A stretch of 64,000 bases of DNA from Pseudovibrio sp. M1P-2-3 (GCF_031501865.1 NZ_JARRCW010000001.1:4044001-4108000); one strand, 5' to 3'. Positions 52,280 to 61,882 are shown, counted from the first letter of the stretch. Notes: generated by a model from the sequence alone, not told the origin. Made by a program: numbers and translations.

Positions 52280-53360
52280 TAGCGCGTTTGGTGCGGTGTC
52301 TTATGGTAGCGAATGTGGATTCAATGGGGTTAGAGGTGCGGATGGACTGCCAGTGCATCTGCGGAAAATCATAGAACGTGAGGAGGTCGTGCTGGTCCTT
52401 GAGAAGGCATTCTACAGCCTTGGGATACTTACCCTCAAACTGTTCAACAAACAGATCAAAAGCTGTTTCAGCCGCTGCCTTCGTCGGCGCCATCCAAATA
52501 TCTTTTACGGCAACCCTTGCCTTATCCTGCACCGACTTGGGCAGGTAGCCAACGATATTGTTTGTCTTATGCACCCAGCAGCGTTGGTGGCGCGTCGCGC
52601 TGTAGACTTGGTCAAGGGCAACCCAAAACCCCATAGCCCCGTCACCGGTTGCCAGTTTGGGCGCGTTCATGCCACGCTCTTTCAACTTTAACAGCACCTC
52701 CCGCCAGCTCTGCGTGCTTTCGCGCACACCATCCTCGATAGCAAGAAACTTCTTCTGTCCCAGCACATTAACGCCAATCACAACAAGGGTGCACAGTTTG
52801 ACATCTTCTGCCCGCAGGCCGCTGTAAATGCCGTCCGCCCAGATATAGACCCATTCGTCCTGATCCAGACGAGACTGACGCCATTGTTCATACTCGCCCT
52901 TCCATTCTCTCTTCAGCTTGGCGACGGTGCTGGCAGAAAGACCAGTCGCCTCAGGACCAACCAGAACCCTCAAGGCCTCTTCCATTTCACCGCTTGAAAT
53001 CCCTTTCAGGTAAAGCCACGGTAAGGCGGCTTCCAGACTTCTGGCCTTGCGTACATAAGGAGGCACAAGAGCTGAATGGAATGTCACAGCTTTGCCGGAG
53101 CGCGCGCGAACCTTGGGTACTTTCACTGAAACAGGGCCAATCCCGGTCTGAATTTCACGCTCAGGATGGTAGCCGTTACGCACAATTCGAGCTTTACCAC
53201 TCTCTTCAAGCTCGCCTTGGTAACTGGCAAGAACAGACTGAAGTTCTGCTTCAATAGCCTTCTGCAACAACTCCCTCGCTCCTTCACGTAGCAATTGTGT
53301 CAGCGGATCATCAATAACAGCTTTTTGACGGGGAAGATCAAGCATATTATCCTTATCCAT
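52280..53360 (-). pseudogene. IS256 transposase, N-terminal part
   Basis: From MDKDNMLDLPRQKAVIDDPL to ...STFATIRHRTKRA. It includes LLREGARELLQKAIEAEL, the first Asp region (VYIWADGIYSGL), KLATGDGAMGFWVAL (second Asp) and the CWVHKTNNIVGYLP motif of IS256 transposases; TSNPIESTFATIRHRT carries the catalytic Glu. The protein is cut by the IS630 copy C about 55 codons before its natural end. Confidence 0.88.
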
Positions 53361-53479
53361 GGTGGCGTATCTCCTAGTGGTTGAAACGTTGATTTGGTCA
53401 TCAGACATTCAACCCGATACGCTGCTATATCAAAAGCCCCATACACCAGATCCGGTTATAGCTCCGCTTTGGGGAAGGA

Positions 53480-53640
53480 TTATAACGTTTGTCCTTAAGC
53501 CAATTATAAAGACGCCCTTTGTTAAGCCCGTTTCTACGGGCAATCTGGGCGATAGATTCAGGGGACGACAAAGCTTCCTCGCAAACGATGCGCTTATCCT
53601 CTTCAAATCCACGCCGCGTTTTTCACCTGCTACCGCGGCG
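53480..53640 (-). pseudogene. IS66-type OrfA fragment
   Basis: On the reverse strand one frame reads RRGFEEDKRIVCEEALSS, then IAQIARRNGLNKGRLYNWLK, a helix-turn-helix of the IS66/IS3 OrfA kind. A stop lies just upstream and no partner genes follow. It is a short decayed remnant next to the IS256 end. Confidence 0.5.
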
Positions 53641-54634
53641 CCGTCTAGACTAAAGCAATAAGAGTAATTCACGCGCCGTGGTCTGAGAACGTTGTCGTCA
53701 TTTGTCAGGGGATTTTCCACAGTATCGCCACGCTCATCTGCCCACCTATAAGTGCGGACCTAAACCACATTTTCCGCGCCCATATAATAGGCTGTGTTAG
53801 GATTTCACAATCATGTTTAATTACCGTATTTAAAGGGAAAATATAGTTTTATGAGAAAACAATATCGAATTTTACCAGCGGTGCTTCAGGTACATTTCAC
53901 CCTGTTTTTTAAGAAGTGTTTTCCACACCACAACAACCTTTGAATGAAAATATATTGAATACTCTTGACATGCACTTAAGGATAATATGTGATTATGCGT
54001 AGTTAACCACAGTTATGGTTGATGGGGACTTGGCCCCAAAACCGGGATTTTGGGTGTGATACGTCAATACTATTGATCGCAATATCCCCCAAAAACACAG
54101 ACCTAGCTTCGGTTAGGAACAACACAGCGCTCCGCGTCAAGTGTTGCATACATAAGGCTGGGATCCACATCTGCATGTCTCATAGAGGCATCAGGATCCA
54201 AAGAAGCCCAATCTCTCCTTTCGTGCACAGCGCATACGCTGCAAGGAGATGACATACACGCAGTCTTTTCGGGGTGGTGACATCCACCCGCTCAAGACTA
54301 GCTTAAACGAAGCCACCCACAGCCAATATGGCTGGTCGGACGGCACACAAAACGGTAGCTGTTGTTCTACAAAAACTTATAAAAAAAGCGCCGTAATATA
54401 GCCTCGTAGGGGCGATCCTTTAAGGGTTGTTTGCTGCATGTGGGCGTTAAGGGCACCGCCCTAAAAAACCTCTTAGTGAAGAGGCTGCCAACGTATTTTG
54501 GCGGCAACGAAAACCGCATTGTGTCACGAAGACAATGCAGCCGACCCAGCGGTTAATACTGCCGAAAGACCACGAGAGCAACGTGGCCCCCAGTCCCACT
54601 GTCTCTGGCGTAGCGTGGGGCGAACAGGTGTTGC
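53641..54634. other. Non-coding stretch before the split integrase
   Basis: No convincing gene. Several small inverted repeats occur: CAGCC-AATAT-GGCTG (54320-54334), CCTCTT-AGTG-AAGAGG (54468-54483) and a TTGGC stem after it. These might be recombinase or replication sites of a former mobile element, but no ordered iterons are seen. Confidence 0.35.
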
Positions 54635-54715
54635 ATGTGCGCGCCGCTGAGTCCGACACGGCCGGCCAGTTGTTCTTACAAACGATCTGAATTTGAAATG
54701 AGAAGGGAAACTTTG

Positions 54716-54985
54716 ATGCCACTTCATACGAGGAAACTGTCAGATGCAGCACAAAGCTCGCGCTGTATCAGAGTGCGCTCAAAGCTCTTCCCCTATCAAA
54801 GCCAAATCCTGAAAATGGTGGCCGAAGGGAAAACGCAAACCGCCATCCGCAGATGGCTGAGAGCACGCGGCGTTTCCATTGCTCCCTCCACCCTTTCAGA
54901 TTGGATCAAGAAAAATGGCAAAATTTGCCCACCCCCGGAAACAGGCCATCAGCGTCATCAAGCACCTTCAAGGCACGGTGATTAA
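54716..54985 (+). CDS. Small helix-turn-helix protein preceding the integrase
   Basis: 89 residues from ATG 54716, with AGAAGGG 9 bases upstream. The centre reads YQSQILKMVAEGKTQTAIRR and then RGVSIAPSTLSDWIKKNGK, a clear helix-turn-helix (A..G.TQ..I...L...G.....STLSDWI). The C-terminus is basic. It overlaps the start of the recombinase gene at 54915 by 71 bp. Such small DNA-binding genes often accompany plasmid-type tyrosine recombinases and may act as directionality factor or repressor; that role is inferred. Confidence 0.65.
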   Translation: MPLHTRKLSDAAQSSRCIRVRSKLFPYQSQILKMVAEGKTQTAIRRWLRARGVSIAPSTLSDWIKKNGKICPPPETGHQRHQAPSRHGD

Positions 54986-55454
54986 ATCGGTTGGTTCGGT
55001 ACGCATCTATGAAGGCGCCATGACCCAAATTGCAGGCTCAAGCTTTCTCAAACTAAGAGGTCTTTCCCTGCGCGACCTCACCGAAGAAGAGGCTCACGCC
55101 TATTTGACATGGCGAGCGTGGGAGGTAGGCCAGTCTACCCTCAACCAAGAACGCTTGGCTTTACAGAAGATGCTGCGCCACGTGACCCATAAGATAAGTG
55201 CCAATGACAAGCTTCGGGTTATCCTGTCACATCACCCCACGTATAAAACCTCCCGTAGTTATTTGTATGAGGAAGTCGCGAAAGTCGTTCAGGCGCAGCG
55301 GAGTGACAATCAGTTGCGCACTTGGCTTGCCTACCATTGCGGCCTACGGGCCCATGAGTTAATGACCTTATACCAACGGCACCTGTTTTTGACTCGGGAT
55401 GAGGATTCCCAAATCACTTGAATTGTGATTCAACATTGGGAAAGGAGATTCCCA

Positions 55455-55959
55455 ATGTCAGCGATCCCATTGCGCCGAGACTATGATGCTTCTTCGTTAC
55501 GAACTCTTGCTTGTCAAAGTAAGGATGTCAGGCAGAGCCGCCGCCTTCTTGCTCTTGCTGCTGTTTATGATGGGTTGTCGCGCTTGGAGGCGGCACGCAT
55601 GGGCGGCATGGACCGCCGACTGGGTGCATCGGTTTAACGCAGAAGGGCCGCAGGGCCTGTACAATCGTAAGATCCCAGGCCGTGCCCGGTGGTTAAATAA
55701 AGAGCAAATGGCTGAATTTGCAGATCTGGTTGAGGCTGGACCTGATTTACAACAGCACGGCGTAATTCGCTGGCGGCGGCGAGATCTGCAAGTTGTGATC
55801 GAGCAGAAGTTTGGGGCCAGTTATAGCGAGAAGGCTAATTCAAACCTCCTCAGAGTTCTGGGGTTTTCTCGGGTCAGCGTTCGGCCACAGCACCCGGCAC
55901 AGGACGAGCAAGTTATGGAGACATATAAAAAGACTTCCATGCCCGGCTTAAAGAAATAA
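55455..55959 (+). pseudogene. IS630 type 1 transposase, N-terminal frame (frameshifted)
   Basis: The frame starts MSAIPLRRDYDASS as in copy 1 but the 11-bp deletion near 55616 shifts it; the original frame stops at 55637. The rest (WVHRFNAEGPQGLYNRK ... TSMPGLKK) continues in another frame. The transposase cannot be made at full length from this copy. Confidence 0.85.
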
Positions 55960-55967
55960 AAGCGCGC

Positions 55968-56507
55968 TTGCCCTCACAAACATCCATGGAAATCTGGTGG
56001 CAGGACGAGGCCCGCATTGGTCAAAAAAATGGGCTCACCAGAAGGTGGGCAAAAAAAGGAACGAGACCACGGGCTCCCAGCGACGGGCGCTATCAATCAA
56101 CCTATGTATTCGGTGCCATCTGCCCCGCCCTCGGCAAAGGGGTTGCTCTTGTTTTGCTTAAAGCCAATACAAATGTCATACAGTTACATCTGGCAGAGAT
56201 CAGCCGAAACATTACCAAAGGGGCACACGCGGTGGTCCTGATGGATCAGGCGGGTTGGCATACAACAGCAAAACTGAAACTACCTGACAACATAACCATT
56301 TTATTGCTTCCATCCCGTTCTCCGAAGCTCAACCCGGTTGAGAACATTTGGCAGTATTTACGGCAAAACTGGCTTTCTAATCGAAGCTTTGAAAACTATC
56401 AGGAAATTGTCGATGCTGCCTGTAACGCTTGGAATAAGCTTATTCAACAACCCCACACAATCACATCAATCGGTAGACGAAATTGGGCGCATACAGGTCA
56501 ATTATAA
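55968..56507 (+). CDS. IS630 type 1 transposase, C-terminal DDE frame (copy 2)
   Basis: 179 residues, still open, with WWQDEARIGQKNG, VVLMDQAGWHTT and SPKLNPVENIWQYLR. The last motif has SPKLNP where copy 1 has SPELNP; the catalytic Glu of PVEN remains. The slippery A-run of copy 1 is changed to AAAAAG here, and the N-terminal frame is broken, so the product is probably not functional. Confidence 0.75.
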   Translation: MPSQTSMEIWWQDEARIGQKNGLTRRWAKKGTRPRAPSDGRYQSTYVFGAICPALGKGVALVLLKANTNVIQLHLAEISRNITKGAHAVVLMDQAGWHTTAKLKLPDNITILLLPSRSPKLNPVENIWQYLRQNWLSNRSFENYQEIVDAACNAWNKLIQQPHTITSIGRRNWAHTGQL

Positions 56508-56974
56508 GTGCCGTTGGTATTACAGCCTTGCGAAGAATGCCCTCCAGATGATCGGCCATCATTATCCAGCAAGTTTCTCGGTCGCTCTGGCACCTTGTAT
56601 ACTGTTACCGGCAAAGGCGGATTACGGCGCCTTGTTCTTGTCCCGCCCCATCTGATCGAGGCGATCGAAGCCCGGCGCGTGAAGCAGCCCCGCGAGGTCA
56701 AAGACCGCAACGTCTTTTACAATCCTTACTACAACATTGGCGGCGGCAATGCCTGGAGCGCCAGCTTCACCGAAGCGTCCAAGCGCGCACTTGGCTGGTC
56801 GAAAGGCGCTCATGGCCTGCGCCACAGCTACGCGCAGGAGCGCATGCTTGAGTTGCAGGTCACTCACAAACTGGAATGGGAGCAGGCACTGGAAACCGTA
56901 TCGCAGGAGATGGGCCACTTTCGGCCGGAAATTACCATGGAGTATTTGCGGTAAGCTTAGCAATCTCCGGTTCC

Positions 56975-57274
56975 ATGAGTGGTCCTACACCCCCCTTACG
57001 GAGGCGCCAGCGTCCAAGGCGCACGCCGATTGACCTATTCCCCCAGCCATCTTCTGCACCTCTCACCTGTGAGCGATTGCAGAAGGTAGCGGAGGTACTT
57101 GCATGGCTGGTGGTCCATGACAGCGATGCTTACGCCCCTTTATTCAAAAAGGTCAAAGCTGAACTAGACATGCGGGAGGACACCAAACAAGAGGCGGCCG
57201 CCTTCTTGCAACAACGGCGCAGACAAAGTACGCACCCTTTATTGCTCCCGGACTATAGAGATAAACAACGCTGA
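56975..57274 (+). CDS. Small hypothetical protein behind the split recombinase
   Basis: 99 residues from ATG 56975. The N-terminus is very basic and proline-rich (PTPPLRRRQRPRRTPIDLF); the rest is helical (LTCERLQKVAEVLAWLVVHD, AYAPLFKKVKAELDMRED, KQEAAAFLQQRRRQ). It has protein-like composition and follows the recombinase by 20 bp, but there is no strong ribosome site and its end overlaps the converging integrase gene by 22 bp. I recognise no family. Confidence 0.5.
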   Translation: MSGPTPPLRRRQRPRRTPIDLFPQPSSAPLTCERLQKVAEVLAWLVVHDSDAYAPLFKKVKAELDMREDTKQEAAAFLQQRRRQSTHPLLLPDYRDKQR

Positions 57275-58605
57275 AACCCCTCGGGTACCGGAAAGGAAAT
57301 ACGTTCAAGTGCCTCACGCTTAAGTGACAAGGGCGGTCCCTCACCGTAAAGAGATCCGTTAGTCGCATGCCCCATAAGCCAGCGACACATTTCCTCATCC
57401 ACCTTTTGCGCCCGCAAGCGATCCTTAAAGGAATGGCGCAAACCATATAATGAAACACCATCGGGACATAAGTTCCGGGTCCGCAGGTACCGATTAATTT
57501 GAGTGGTCGCCGTGTTGTTTTTATCATAGTAGCGCTCCAGACCCTTTGGAAACAATTTGATCGCTTCCAAAGCTACCCCCACCAGAGGTATCTCCCGTGA
57601 TGATGGATCGGTTTTCAAATGGCGCAGTTCCGGTTTGATGGAGACAAACGGGATCTCACAGTCAAGGTGAATATTGTTTCCGGTTAACCCACAAATCTCA
57701 GAGGGGCGCAGCCCTGTCTCGATCATAATATAGACCAGCGCCCGCAGGGGGTGGGGCAGCCCCCGCAGTGCCTCTGAGGCCAGTAAGTTTTTCAAAATAT
57801 CTTCTACCACCCAAGGACGCCTGACATTGGTATCATCCTTGCCCAATGCCAGATCGGCAAATACATCCTCCATCTGCAGTTGCCGTCTTTTGTTTACCGC
57901 CCGATGCATGGCTGCAAGATCAGAAAACTGACGATGGGCAGTCGCCTTCTTTTTCCCGGTGGCGGCGATCTGCTGCAACCAATGTTCGCGAAACTCCAAA
58001 GTATGCTCACGGGTGATGTCTCGCAGATCCATATCTCCCACCAACTTGAGAAACGCATTTTGAGCGCGTAGGTGCGAGCCTTGAAACAGGCGGATTTGCT
58101 CAGGAGACTTTCCGGTAAGCTTATCAGGCTCCAGCTCGATATAGGTCTTATAAAGCTGAGACAGAAGCAGCGGTGGCTTTTGGGTCGTCACCCCCAGCAA
58201 GGCAGGCGCCAGATGTTGGGCTTTCTCCCGTTGGTCGATGAGGGCTTCCACGCGTTTGACGATTTCTTCCACTGGTCCCAAAGACAGGTGATTCAGACTA
58301 AGCGGGGCAAAGCCAAATCTCTTGCACTGGGCAACAGCTGCTTCATAGGCTCCTTGCGCAGGGTCTTCAGTTGCCAGGATAGGTTGGTACTGCGCGAGCT
58401 GGCTGGACCAATAGGTTTCCAGTTCCTTATTCAGCTGCGCGGCAACCAACATGGCTTTGACCCCTAAAGGATCGTCAACCACCCGCACTTTGGTGGTAAC
58501 CCGAACGCGCCGCCTCGGATCAACCTCGGCAAATTGGGTGGGAACCCGGCGGAGAAACTGCCAAACTCCACCCCGTTTTTCCAAGTGTGTGGGCTTTACG
58601 CGCAT
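57253..58605 (-). CDS. Tyrosine-recombinase integrase (DUF6538-type N-terminus)
   Basis: 450 residues. N-terminus MRVKPTHLEKRGGVWQFLRR, VPTQFAEVDPRRRVRVTTK matches the DUF6538 head of alphaproteobacterial phage-type integrases. The SAM-like core-binding region lies around 200-260 (FLKLVGDMDLRDITREHTLEF). Catalytic residues: Arg in IETGLRPSEICGLTG, Lys in ELRHLKTDPSSREIPLV, His-x-x-Arg in LYGLRHSFKDRL, His in LMGHATNGSLYGEG with Tyr following. All are present, so it is probably active. It sits with its start 250 bp from tRNA-Leu, the classical arrangement for site-specific integration into a tRNA 3' end. Confidence 0.9.
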   Translation of the reverse strand: MRVKPTHLEKRGGVWQFLRRVPTQFAEVDPRRRVRVTTKVRVVDDPLGVKAMLVAAQLNKELETYWSSQLAQYQPILATEDPAQGAYEAAVAQCKRFGFAPLSLNHLSLGPVEEIVKRVEALIDQREKAQHLAPALLGVTTQKPPLLLSQLYKTYIELEPDKLTGKSPEQIRLFQGSHLRAQNAFLKLVGDMDLRDITREHTLEFREHWLQQIAATGKKKATAHRQFSDLAAMHRAVNKRRQLQMEDVFADLALGKDDTNVRRPWVVEDILKNLLASEALRGLPHPLRALVYIMIETGLRPSEICGLTGNNIHLDCEIPFVSIKPELRHLKTDPSSREIPLVGVALEAIKLFPKGLERYYDKNNTATTQINRYLRTRNLCPDGVSLYGLRHSFKDRLRAQKVDEEMCRWLMGHATNGSLYGEGPPLSLKREALERISFPVPEGFQRCLSL

Positions 58606-58854
58606 GTCTTACAGCTCTTAAAATGCCCTCCCCAACTCTGATAGGTAAGTATAAACCACAACTTCTTGGTAAGCAATTTTTGAGTGTGGTGTAGAGAGGA
58701 TCTATCTCAATAGCGGTAGAATAGCACTTTGGGAGAAGCCCAGACAAGGCGAGGTCAGAGGGGTAAAAGTTGGAAAATGTTCCCTACTTTGTTCCCTAGT
58801 TTTTACCCTAATTCATTGATAAATCAGGAAAAACATAATGATATCAAGAAAAGA
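58606..58854. other. Gap between integrase and tRNA-Leu (likely attachment region)
   Basis: No gene. By analogy with tRNA-integrating islands the attachment site should include the tRNA 3' end at 58855 and lie within this interval. No second copy of the tRNA 3' end was found elsewhere in the window. Confidence 0.4.
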
Positions 58855-58941
58855 TGGTGCCCAGGAGAGGACTCGAACCTCCACGCCCTTGCGAGCACTA
58901 GCACCTGAAGCTAGCGCGTCTACCAATTCCGCCACCTGGGC
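58855..58941 (-). tRNA. tRNA-Leu (anticodon CAG)
   Basis: On the reverse strand the gene starts GCCCAGGTGGCGGAATTGG and ends CCTGGGC plus A and encoded CCA. The anticodon loop TTCAGGT sits in the stem CTAGC/GCTAG. The long variable arm (GTGCTCGCAAGGGCGT) is typical of class II tRNA-Leu, and GGTTCGAGTCC is the T-loop. Acceptor GCCCAGG/CCTGGGC pairs perfectly. Confidence 0.97.
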
Positions 58942-59147
58942 ACTTCCACGAGTGAGCAGTTTGGTAAGCTGCTCCGTGTCTGTGGAGGCGGATATAATGG
59001 GGTAACGGCATTCTGTCAATTGCGCTTGCACATTCTCCCTATTTTAATCCACAATCACACTTCACAGAACCAATTCAACCGGATATTAGCACCCAAGCTA
59101 TATTAATATTTTTGTGTTTATGTAAATTGCAGTGAGGAAGAGACGTC

Positions 59148-60131
59148 ATGGCGACAGCACTCAATGGAAAGCTAGTTACAGTCTTTGGCGGATCTGGATT
59201 TGTCGGTCGCCATGTAATCCGAGCTCTGGCGACTAAAGGCTACCGTGTTCGTGCAGCCGTGCGCCGACCAGACCTGGCGGAGCATCTACAGCCCTTGGGC
59301 GGTGTTGGGCAAATTATGCCCATTCAGGCCAATTTACGCTATAAAGACTCCGTAGAGCGTGCCATCTCTGGCGCCGACGCAGTCATTAATCTGGTTGGCA
59401 TTTTACATGAGGCCGGCAAACAAACCTTCGATGCGGTGCAGGCACAAGGCGCAGAGCTTATCGCGCAAGTTGCTTCCGAACATGGTATCAAACAGTTTGT
59501 TCATATGTCTGCAATAGGTGCGAATCCAGACAGCTCCTCTTCCTATGCGCGCACCAAAGCCGCAGGAGAGGCAGCCGTTTTAAAAGCACTTCCCCATGCG
59601 GTTATTTTACGCCCCTCCATCATCTTCGGGCCGGAAGATGACTTCTTCAACCGTTTTGGGAGCATGGCCTGCATCATGCCTACCCTTCCCCTCATAGGCG
59701 GAGGAAAAACCAAGTTCCAGCCTGTGTTTGTAGGTGATGTTGCAGAGGCTGTCCTTCAATCTCTGGAAGGAACTGTTGCGACAGGCTGTATTTATGAATT
59801 GGGCGGCCCTCAGGTGCTCAGTTTTAAAGAGTGTCTGGAGAAAGTCCTGGAAGTTACCCGCCGTAAACGTGTCTTGATGTCATTGCCGTTTGGCATTGCG
59901 CGCATGCAGGCGCGTATTCTTCAGATGCTGCCAAATCCAATGCTGACTATTGATCAGCTGGAGCTTCTCAAGACCGATAATATTGTGAGTAAGGAAGCTC
60001 TGGATTCTTCGCGCACCTTGAAGGCATTTGATCTTGAGCCGCGCAATCTGGATGCTATTTTGCCAACATATATGGATAAGTTCCGCCCTAAAGGGCAGTA
60101 CGACGCACATCTGCCGCAGGTACAGAAGTAA
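59148..60131 (+). CDS. Complex I NDUFA9-subunit-family protein (atypical SDR)
   Basis: 327 residues. Rossmann NAD(P)-binding motif VTVFGGSGFVGRHVIRALAT near the N-terminus, then VRAAVRRPDLAEHL, DAVINLVGILHEAGKQTFDAVQ, HMSAIGANPDSSSSYARTKA, ILRPSIIFGPEDDFFNRF and YELGGPQVLSFKECL. This is the NDUFA9-type atypical short-chain dehydrogenase conserved in alphaproteobacteria. A GAGGAAGAGACGTC ribosome site precedes the ATG. A precise role in complex I of bacteria is not established. A good terminator follows at 60170. Confidence 0.92.
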   Translation: MATALNGKLVTVFGGSGFVGRHVIRALATKGYRVRAAVRRPDLAEHLQPLGGVGQIMPIQANLRYKDSVERAISGADAVINLVGILHEAGKQTFDAVQAQGAELIAQVASEHGIKQFVHMSAIGANPDSSSSYARTKAAGEAAVLKALPHAVILRPSIIFGPEDDFFNRFGSMACIMPTLPLIGGGKTKFQPVFVGDVAEAVLQSLEGTVATGCIYELGGPQVLSFKECLEKVLEVTRRKRVLMSLPFGIARMQARILQMLPNPMLTIDQLELLKTDNIVSKEALDSSRTLKAFDLEPRNLDAILPTYMDKFRPKGQYDAHLPQVQK

Positions 60132-60169
60132 AATATCAGCTCCCTAGACAGGGCAGAATAAAAGGAACG

Positions 60170-60202
60170 AAGGCGAGAATTTATAGATCCTCGCCTTTTT
60201 TT
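60170..60202 (+). terminator. Rho-independent terminator
   Basis: AGGCGAG (60171-60177) pairs with CTCGCCT (60190-60196), followed by a run of T. It ends the transcript of the NDUFA9-type gene. Confidence 0.9.
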
Positions 60203-60245
60203 GTAGACCTCAACATGTCTCACCAGTTTGGTGCATGTGCTTGCC

Positions 60246-61052
60246 CTAACCCAGAATCATCAGGCCAAGCAGGCCGGCACCGCCAACTAAAATGCGCCAC
60301 CACCCAAAAAGCGCAAATCCGTGCTTACTGACGAAATTCAGGAAAGTTTTTACAACAAAGTAACCTGTGACGAAGGATGCAACAAAGCCGATGAGAATGA
60401 GGACAACGCCATCCAGAGAGATAACATCCTTATTCTTGTAAAGGTCATAGGCAAAAGCACCGGCCATCGTCGGCATTGCCAGAAAGAACGAGAATTCGGC
60501 CGCCGAACGCTTATCAGTTCCCATTAAAAGTGATCCGACAATTGTTGCACCACTGCGTGACACTCCCGGAATCATGGCAACACACTGGCAAAACCCAATT
60601 TTAACGCAGAGCCACCACGGATATTCTTCGATATCCGTGTATTTCACCTTGAGTGGCATGCGATCTACCAAGAGCATAATAATACCGCCGAAAATGAGAG
60701 TGACACACACCAGAACCGGCGTTTCAAACAAAACTTCCTTAATAAAACTGTGCGCGAATACTCCAATTACAGCCGCTGGTAAAAAAGCGAGCAAAATACC
60801 TATTGTCAGGTGGCGGGATTTTGGATCGTGTGGCAAGCTTTTGGCAATATAAACAAGCCGATGGAAATAAACTGTCAAAATGGCTAGGATCGCTCCAAGT
60901 TGGATCAATACCTCGAAGGTCCGTCCCTCACTCATAAATCCAATAAAATGGCCAAGAAGTAGCAGGTGTCCCGTTGATGAAACCGGAAGAAATTCAGTTA
61001 GCCCTTCAACAAGGCCAAGAATTAGAGCCCCCACAATGCTTTCCGTATTCAT
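60246..61052 (-). CDS. uppP: Undecaprenyl-diphosphatase UppP (BacA)
   Basis: 268 residues with about eight membrane helices. Catalytic motifs are [20 protein letters not shown] near the N-terminus and [19 protein letters not shown] in the middle. ATG 61052 follows GGAG at 9 bases; the longer TTG start is rejected. The enzyme dephosphorylates undecaprenyl diphosphate to recycle the lipid carrier of cell-wall and polysaccharide synthesis. It converges with the NDUFA9-type gene and is divergent from the GST gene. Confidence 0.94.
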   Translation of the reverse strand: MNTESIVGALILGLVEGLTEFLPVSSTGHLLLLGHFIGFMSEGRTFEVLIQLGAILAILTVYFHRLVYIAKSLPHDPKSRHLTIGILLAFLPAAVIGVFAHSFIKEVLFETPVLVCVTLIFGGIIMLLVDRMPLKVKYTDIEEYPWWLCVKIGFCQCVAMIPGVSRSGATIVGSLLMGTDKRSAAEFSFFLAMPTMAGAFAYDLYKNKDVISLDGVVLILIGFVASFVTGYFVVKTFLNFVSKHGFALFGWWRILVGGAGLLGLMILG

Positions 61053-61189
61053 AAATATTTTCTCCAGCAACGGGTGCTTAGCGAAGTTGTCCCCGTCTTT
61101 TTCGCTATTTTTATTTAGAATTGATAAATTAGCAGGAAAATATAACTAAAGCACAACCGTTTGGTTACAAGATCGGCTTTATCACAAGT

Positions 61190-61882
61190 ATGCTCACACT
61201 TTACCACCACCCCTTTTCCCCAGCCTCTCGCTTTATCAGGCTTGCACTGGCTGAGTACAATGTTCCGTTCGAATGCAAAACCGAAGCCCCATGGGCCCGG
61301 CGGCAAGGCTTTCTTATGAAGAATCCGGCCGGCACCATCCCCGTCATTGAAGAAAATGACGATAACCCGGTTTGTGGTGCCAATGTAATTATGGAATATC
61401 TGGATGAGACGCGGGGCTATGCCATATCTGATAAGAGACTTCTGCCAGATCACCCTCTCACCCGCGCCGAGGTTCGTCGTCTTGTGAACTGGTTTTTAAT
61501 CAAGTTCGAGCAGGAAGTAATTGGTCACCTTGTTCGCGAGAAAATCTATAAGCAGGAGATGCCAAACAGCCAAGGCGGAGGGCAGCCCAATTCGGATGCA
61601 TTACGCGTTGCACGCAATAATATGGTTAACCATTTACGGTATATCGGCTATTTAGCTGCAACGAGAAAATGGTTAGCGGGCGAGAACATGAGTTTTGCAG
61701 ATCTTGCCGCCGCTGCAATGTTATCCTGCGCGGATTATTTAGGTGAAGTGCCATGGGCAGAGGAAGAGAACGTGAAAAGCTGGTACGCTCGGGTGAAGTC
61801 TCGCCCAAGCTTTCGACCGCTTCTCTTGGAAAAGATGTTGGGAATGCCCCCGTCGGCGACCTACGCGGATCTGGATTTCTAA
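61190..61882 (+). CDS. Glutathione S-transferase family protein
   Basis: 230 residues. The N-terminal thioredoxin-like domain begins LTLYHHPFSPASRFIRLALAE with the Ser/Arg of the glutathione site, continuing KNPAGTIPVIEENDD (cis-Pro) and GANVIMEYLDE. The C-terminal helical domain includes WLAGENMSFADLAAAAMLSC, the N-capping motif of GSTs. The physiological substrate is unknown. The queG frame begins inside its 3' end. Confidence 0.88.
   Translation: MLTLYHHPFSPASRFIRLALAEYNVPFECKTEAPWARRQGFLMKNPAGTIPVIEENDDNPVCGANVIMEYLDETRGYAISDKRLLPDHPLTRAEVRRLVNWFLIKFEQEVIGHLVREKIYKQEMPNSQGGGQPNSDALRVARNNMVNHLRYIGYLAATRKWLAGENMSFADLAAAAMLSCADYLGEVPWAEEENVKSWYARVKSRPSFRPLLLEKMLGMPPSATYADLDF

Larger units (their letters stand above)
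51034..53449 (-). mobile_element. IS256-family element interrupted by IS630 copy C
   Basis: Inverted ends CTGGTGTATG-AGCTTTTG at the left and, in reverse complement, CTGGTGTATGGGGCTTTTG at the right (51034 and about 53449). The transposase is on the reverse strand, split by the IS630 at 51225-52279. No 8-9 bp duplication is visible at the flanks, so the outer junctions may be rearranged. Confidence 0.75.
55371..56519 (+). mobile_element. IS630-family insertion sequence, type 1, copy 2 (1149 bp)
   Basis: Same ends as the element at 6010-7169 (TACCAACGGCAC / GTGCCGTTGGTA). TTA on both sides (55368-55370, 56520-56522) is the target duplication. It is 11 bp shorter than copy 1 because of a deletion in the first transposase frame near 55616 (ACCGCC joined directly to GACTGGG), and it has scattered base changes, so it is an older or decaying copy. 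Confidence 0.92.
54915..56954 (+). pseudogene. Tyrosine recombinase split by an IS630 element
   Basis: The N-terminal part (54915-55370) runs from MAKFAHPRKQAIS to YHCGLRAHELMTL and contains the first catalytic Arg (GLRAHEL). The C-terminal part (56523-56954) has TVTGKGGLRRLVLVP (Lys), GAHGLRHSYAQERM (His-x-x-Arg), MGHFRP (His) and ITMEYLR (Tyr). Removing the IS (55371-56519) and one TTA copy joins ...LMTL with QPCEECPPDD... in frame and restores a 295-residue recombinase with all catalytic residues. The gene is inactive as it stands. N-terminal region VRIYEGAMTQIA...LTEEEAHAYLTWR is the core-binding SAM-like domain. Confidence 0.85.

Noticed and set aside
53430-53720. Reverse-strand 96-codon ORF as a gene
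   Set aside because: The transposase-like signal is in a different reading frame; the ORF itself is a shadow over an IS66-type remnant.
54000-54634. Possible plasmid replication origin or iterons before the split recombinase
   Set aside because: Only unrelated single hairpins are seen, with no ordered direct repeats and no replication gene.
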